In this document: in pieces, positions 59,871-64,000 of the stretch
Layout of the letters: each line of letters begins with the position of its first letter
Numbering within the stretch: position 1 is the first letter of the stretch
Source: Anthracocystis setariae
Lineage: Eukaryota; Basidiomycota; Ustilaginomycetes; Ustilaginales; Ustilaginaceae
DNA: 64,000 nt
Assembly (NCBI GenBank): GCA_928724745.1
Contig: CAKMXJ010000015.1
Location: 186,001-250,000 of the forward strand
Direction of reading: 5' to 3'
The notes under the pieces: model-generated
The model's database searches: none
Told to the model about the DNA's origin: nothing
What the model saw: the letters and a program-made list of their open reading frames with translations, nothing else
Program-made: the position numbers and the translations under genes

Positions 59871-61054
59871 ATGCTTTCTACGAGCCCTCGAGCAAGTCTG
59901 CGCCTTTTGTCTCGCTCCTCTTTGCGCGCCTCGGTCTGCCAGTGAGTGACCCACCTTCCCCACGTCCGTACTATCCTGAGATCAAATGCTGAGATCACTT
60001 GCATTGCCTGCTGGAATGCTCCAATACGATTAGGCCGTCCCGAACTTTGCCTCGATCGTTCGCCTCCTCGTCCAAGCTTCGACTGGATTCTCCGTCACCA
60101 TTTCCAGCCCAAGATAAGAGCGGCCCCTCAGCACCACAATCCTCCGTGCACGCATCGGAAATCGAGCACTTTAGCCGCCTTTCCTCGCAATGGTGGAATG
60201 AACATGGCGAGTTCGGCCTGCTCCACGCCATGAACCCGGTCCGCATCCAATTTCTGCGTGAGAAACTCGACGAGGTATGGGGCTACGAAATCGCTCAACG
60301 CCAAGTCGATCAACGTCGTGGCACTTCATCACCCGCTGTCGCAACGTCTGCATCTACCAATCAAGCCAGGAATCCTCTCGAGAACATGGGTCGCACGCAA
60401 TTCCTTTCCGGTCTCGATGTGGCGGACATTGGTTGTGGTGGTGGACTACTTAGCGAATCGCTTGCTCGCCTCGGGGCACGCACCACGGGAGTTGATGCGA
60501 GCAAGAGCAATATCGGAATCGCCTCTACACATGCTGCTCGCGACCCTCTCCTCTCCCGCCCGCACCCCCTCGGAGGCCCATCACTAACCTACCTCCACAC
60601 CACCGCCGAAGACCTTGTCTCGCAAAACCGCACCTTCGACATGGTCTGCGCCATGGAAGTGCTCGAACACGTCAATGGCCCTGCCGCCTTCCTGCGCTCG
60701 CTCGACCAACTCGTCAAACCAGGAGGCCACCTCTTCCTCTCCACCATCGCCCGAACCCCTCTCTCCTGGTTCCTCACCATCTTCATGGCCGAACACATCC
60801 TCCGTCTCGTCACTCCAGGCACCCACACACACCATCAATACATCAACCCCACCGAACTCGTCCACTTCTTCCAACACGACCTCAAATGGTACTCGCACGC
60901 AACCACCCTCCCCCAACGCCTCCACTACCAAGTCCGCGGAACCGCTTACCTCCCCTGGAAATCCGCCTGGTCCCTAGCCCCCTCCAACACCTCAATCCCA
61001 GCCACCCAGCAGTGCAACTACTTCTTCTGGGCCCGAAAACCTCTTAACCCCTAA
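59871..61054 (+). CDS. COQ3: Ubiquinone biosynthesis O-methyltransferase COQ3, two exons
   Basis: Exons 59871-59941 and 60034-61054 (92-nt intron, GTGAGT donor, gattag acceptor, phase 2) give 363 residues. Exon 1 encodes MLSTSPRASLRLLSRSSLRA, an Arg/Ser/Leu-rich mitochondrial presequence, so this short exon is well supported. The mature part has the UbiG/Coq3 signatures: FSRLSSQWWNEHGEFGLLH, NPVRIQFLRE, SAM-binding motif I VADIGCGGGLLSESLARLGA, VCAMEVLEHV and GGHLFLSTIARTPLSWFLTI. Coq3 performs both O-methylations of ubiquinone synthesis in the CoQ synthome on the matrix side of the inner membrane. A Ser/Thr-rich insert of about 25 residues precedes motif I. Convergent with MPP10 over 150 bp of A-rich DNA. 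Confidence 0.95.
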
Positions 61055-61207
61055 CCACAATCTCATCGCAAAAGCCCAGACTCATTTGATCAAAACTTTT
61101 AAAAAAAAAGAAAATAAAAAAAAAAGAAAAAGAAAAACATGACTGCGATGAGACGACTGCAATGATTGTATGATGGGGCGAAAAAAAATCGAGCGAATAA
61201 AGCTTTC

Positions 61208-64000
61208 TCACAACTTGAACTGATTCCCCGACTTGACATTGGCACTGCCATTGACGCCATTCTTTGCCTTGTTCTTTGCCTTCTTGCCCGTGCCCGCCCC
61301 AGCCGCATTCGCCTCCTTGCCAACCACCGACACACCACGGTTTCCCACCAACTTCTTGAGCGCCTGCTGCTTCTCCTCCTTCTCGTTGACCTTTTTGGCG
61401 CGTACCAACCCGGACATCTCGAGCGCCTTGCGCGTATCCTGGATCTTTTCGTTCCTGGCGCGCTTCTCGTGACGCAACTTGTTGTGCAGACGTTGCTTCT
61501 CCTCCGGCGTCATCTCGGATTTCGCGCCGTCCATAGCCGTCGAATGGCGTCCTCGTTCGTATACCTCTTCGGGCGCGAGCATCGTGCTCGAAGACGACGT
61601 AGCGGGTAACGCCGACTCCACCGACACGGACGGCGCGTTGGTGAGCGTCTGGATCGTGGCCTTGGGAGCCTTGGGCGTAAAGTGAGCGTTCGACAGAGCA
61701 TCCAGCTTGTTGAAGATGTCGTCGTACAGCTTGGTGATCTCATCGTGCTCCTTGGCAAGCTTGGCATCGGCCTCGGCGACGGGCGCACCGTTCTCGCCAT
61801 CACCACCACGAGCAGCTTGGTACTCCTCTTCATACAGCTCGGCAAGACTCTTGGCGCTCTTGCTGTCCGAAAGCTCGAGCAGCCGAGAGGGAAGGAAAGG
61901 AAGCGCTTCCATCTCACGACGACGGATGACATCGTCAAAGTTTCGGTCGAGGATGCGACGCTTGATGAGGTCTTCGATGGTTTCCGTCATCTCCTCGGTG
62001 ACCTGGGGTGTGATCTTGGCGGCACGTTCGAATTCGAGATCCTGCTCTAGCAAGCTGTCCTGCGGACGCGCGCGAGAGCCAGCCTCACCCATCAGAGTCC
62101 AGTCCTTCTTGCCTACGTTCTCGTCCTCGAGGCGAGCAATCTCCTCCTTGAGGGCAGCCACCCTCTTCTCGTGGGTCGATAACTTTTCTCGAGCATCGCC
62201 CTCGTCATCACTGTCCGCAAAGAGGTCGCCGGCTACACGGCGGGCCGTGTTGACGCCGTCGTCATCATCCGCAACCTCCTGGTCGTTCTCATCCTCTTCG
62301 TCTTCGCTCTGATCCTTCTCGTCGGCATCCTCATCAGTGAATTGATCTTCGTCTTCGTCGTCACTTCCCATGCGACCGATGGAGGAAGTTTCGGATTCGA
62401 CCTCATCCATGTCCACATCGTCGTTCTCATCCTCGTTCTCTGGATCGTCGCTGTCATCGTCTTGGTCCATGTTGTAGTCATCCATGTCTTCGGGTGACGT
62501 GCCCATCCTCCTCATCATTTCGGCGGTGAGGTCAGATTCCGATTTCTTGCGCGACTTGATGCGACGGTATTCGATGGTCTCATTGAAGCGAATGCGACGC
62601 TTGCGATCGGGCTCCTCGTAGACGCGGATCGCTTTCTTGCTTGGCGAAGGCTCCTCGTCCACATCAGACTCGGACTCGTCTTGTTCGTCGAGGGCTTCCG
62701 CGGCATCCTCGTTGGCGAACCTGGCGGAAGCCTTCCTCTTGCCGAACTTCTTGTTGAACTTTGCAGCCTTTGTTGGTGGCAGGAAGAAGTCGGCAAAGTG
62801 GGCATCGGCAGCATCAACGAGGCCCGATCCCGAAGCTTCATCTTCGTCATCTTGCTCATCGTCGAGCCCGCTACCGCCAGGCACGGGCTTGAAGTAGTCG
62901 ACCTGGTCGGCGATGTCATCATCATCGTTGTCGTCGAGCGGTTCGGCTTCCTCCTGAGCATCCTGTTCATCCAGCTGGCGGTTGAGTTCATCTATGGAGA
63001 AAAAATCGTCGTCGAGAGTAGGATGTCGCTTCGTTGGGCGGCTAGATCCACCAGGGCGATCGAGGTCCTCGAGCAGAGACTCAGGAATGCCCATGTTGTT
63101 CTTCTTTCGGCCTTTGGATTTGGCCTGCTGATCTTCCTCGTCCTCATCTTCGTCTTCAGAGTCGCCCTCTTCGTATATGTCATCGTCCTCGTCGTCCTCG
63201 GCATCGTCATCCACCTGGGACCGCAAACGTGGCAGCATGCCAGCCTCCTCCTCTTCCTTTCGCCTCAACTGTTCGGCTTCGGTCTTGAGCGGTTCGTAAA
63301 ACACTTCGGTGGGGTCGCCGTCGCTGATGTCGGATGCACCTGCATAGGCAGAGCCTTCGCTGTCGGACTGTGCTTCATCTTCGTCCGCCAATTCAGCGAG
63401 GAGCTGGTCGCGCATAGCTGGGTCGATGCCGAGCGCTCGGCAATCCGCATCGCTGAGCTGACTGAGCCGGGCTCTCTCCTCTTCCTCGTCAAAGTCCTCA
63501 TCATCTTCAGCATCCTCATCATCATCATCGTCGTCATCGAGGTCGCTGTCGTCGTCATACGCGTGCGATGAGGAGTGGGAGCTACCAGCTCGAGACTTGG
63601 TGACTCTGGAAGCTTCCTCTTCATCGTCGTCGTCCTCTTCTTCTTCTCGCATGAGGCCCTGAGCAAAGTAACGCTCGACGATGTTGGACATTTTGGCGGC
63701 TTTCAGATCGATCTGTTCCCACAGCTGACGCGAATCCATGCCATCTGTCACGAGCTCATCTAGTGGCGTGGCCTCGAAAGTGGGAGCAACTGGTGCGGAT
63801 GGCTGACCGCGCTTGCGCTTTCCGCCCGAGCGTGACGCACGTTGTTCATCGGATTCTTGCTCTGGCGTGACGGTCTTAATGAAGGAGCAGATAGAGGGGA
63901 CAGCACCCTTTTCGGACTGAACAGAGTAGTCGAACAGCTGCTTCAATGCCAGTATCGAGAGTTGGGAAAGCGAGATGTCCCCGTTGGCAAGCCGTTCGGG
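61208..64000 (-). CDS. MPP10: U3 snoRNP protein MPP10 (5' end beyond the window)
   Basis: The minus-strand frame is open from the right edge to a stop at 61208, at least 930 codons; no ATG near the edge is needed because coding sequence (ANGDISLSQLSILALKQLFD) continues through 64000. Recognisable Mpp10 stretches: LWEQIDLKAAKMSNIVERYF near the visible N-terminus, very long Asp/Glu-rich regions, KKDWTLMGEAGSRARPQDSL, LEQDLEFERAAKITPQVTEE and MEALPFLPSRLLELSDSKSA followed by a Lys-rich C-terminus. Mpp10 with Imp3 and Imp4 belongs to the SSU processome and is required for 18S rRNA cleavages in the nucleolus. The protein is larger than yeast Mpp10 (593) mainly through expanded acidic repeats. Confidence 0.95.
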   Translation of the reverse strand, partial: PERLANGDISLSQLSILALKQLFDYSVQSEKGAVPSICSFIKTVTPEQESDEQRASRSGGKRKRGQPSAPVAPTFEATPLDELVTDGMDSRQLWEQIDLKAAKMSNIVERYFAQGLMREEEEDDDDEEEASRVTKSRAGSSHSSSHAYDDDSDLDDDDDDDEDAEDDEDFDEEEERARLSQLSDADCRALGIDPAMRDQLLAELADEDEAQSDSEGSAYAGASDISDGDPTEVFYEPLKTEAEQLRRKEEEEAGMLPRLRSQVDDDAEDDEDDDIYEEGDSEDEDEDEEDQQAKSKGRKKNNMGIPESLLEDLDRPGGSSRPTKRHPTLDDDFFSIDELNRQLDEQDAQEEAEPLDDNDDDDIADQVDYFKPVPGGSGLDDEQDDEDEASGSGLVDAADAHFADFFLPPTKAAKFNKKFGKRKASARFANEDAAEALDEQDESESDVDEEPSPSKKAIRVYEEPDRKRRIRFNETIEYRRIKSRKKSESDLTAEMMRRMGTSPEDMDDYNMDQDDDSDDPENEDENDDVDMDEVESETSSIGRMGSDDEDEDQFTDEDADEKDQSEDEEDENDQEVADDDDGVNTARRVAGDLFADSDDEGDAREKLSTHEKRVAALKEEIARLEDENVGKKDWTLMGEAGSRARPQDSLLEQDLEFERAAKITPQVTEEMTETIEDLIKRRILDRNFDDVIRRREMEALPFLPSRLLELSDSKSAKSLAELYEEEYQAARGGDGENGAPVAEADAKLAKEHDEITKLYDDIFNKLDALSNAHFTPKAPKATIQTLTNAPSVSVESALPATSSSSTMLAPEEVYERGRHSTAMDGAKSEMTPEEKQRLHNKLRHEKRARNEKIQDTRKALEMSGLVRAKKVNEKEEKQQALKKLVGNRGVSVVGKEANAAGAGTGKKAKNKAKNGVNGSANVKSGNQFKL

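Noticed and set aside
1..64000. CRISPR array, transposon, retroelement or viral remnant
   Set aside because: No spaced direct repeats, long terminal repeats, reverse transcriptase, transposase or integrase-like frames were seen; all tandem repeats are simple microsatellites.

Overview
The window looks like a chromosome segment of a smut fungus (Ustilaginomycotina, Ustilago/Sporisorium/Moesziomyces type). The assignment is inferred from the gene families (BOI-type SH3-SAM-PH protein, Jip5, Tip20, Bsd2, a large division-2 chitin synthase, Hsf1), from long GC-rich and mostly intronless reading frames, from short 86-133 nt GT-AG introns where introns occur, and from intergenic DNA full of poly-T tracts and microsatellites. 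I see no mobile element, CRISPR array or obvious horizontally acquired block. All similarity calls come from recognising protein sequence; no search was run.

Layout. Nt 1-363 hold the N-terminus of a Zn2Cys6 transcription factor (minus, running off the left edge). About 5.6 kb of non-coding DNA follows, then DPH1 (diphthamide synthesis), a BOI-like polarity protein, JIP5 (60S biogenesis), a four-exon NDUFA1/MWFE complex I subunit, TIP20/RINT1 (Golgi-to-ER tethering), BSD2/NDFIP (ubiquitin-ligase adaptor) and a 1748-residue ABCC transporter. An Mtr-like amino acid transporter (27.1-29.0 kb, minus) is preceded by a second gene-poor stretch of about 5 kb. Then come a small single-pass membrane protein whose gene seems to need a 2-nt micro-exon, an AIM19-like protein, a chitin synthase with cytochrome b5-like and DEK-type domains, and HSF1.

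From 46.7 kb to the right edge the DNA is densely packed with housekeeping genes: TFIIF beta (TFG2), mitochondrial ribosomal mL44, LST8 (TOR complexes), a CCDC174-like protein, RPC82 (Pol III), PUS4 (tRNA pseudouridine-55), a YJU3-like monoglyceride lipase, tRNA-Thr(AGT), a HINT3-like HIT protein, COQ3 and MPP10 (5'-truncated by the window edge). Several of these serve ribosome and tRNA production, translation and growth control (Jip5, Mpp10, Rpc82, Pus4, Dph1, mL44, Lst8, tRNA-Thr), but gene order gives no evidence of an operon-like or biosynthetic cluster.

The least explained signals are (i) a 7-mer, TACAGTA/TACTGTA, strongly concentrated in intergenic DNA, with three perfect inverted pairs separated by exactly 3 nt, and (ii) the micro-exon gene at 33.9-35.0 kb. 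Several starts were moved to in-frame ATGs because the longest open frames begin at TTG or CTG.
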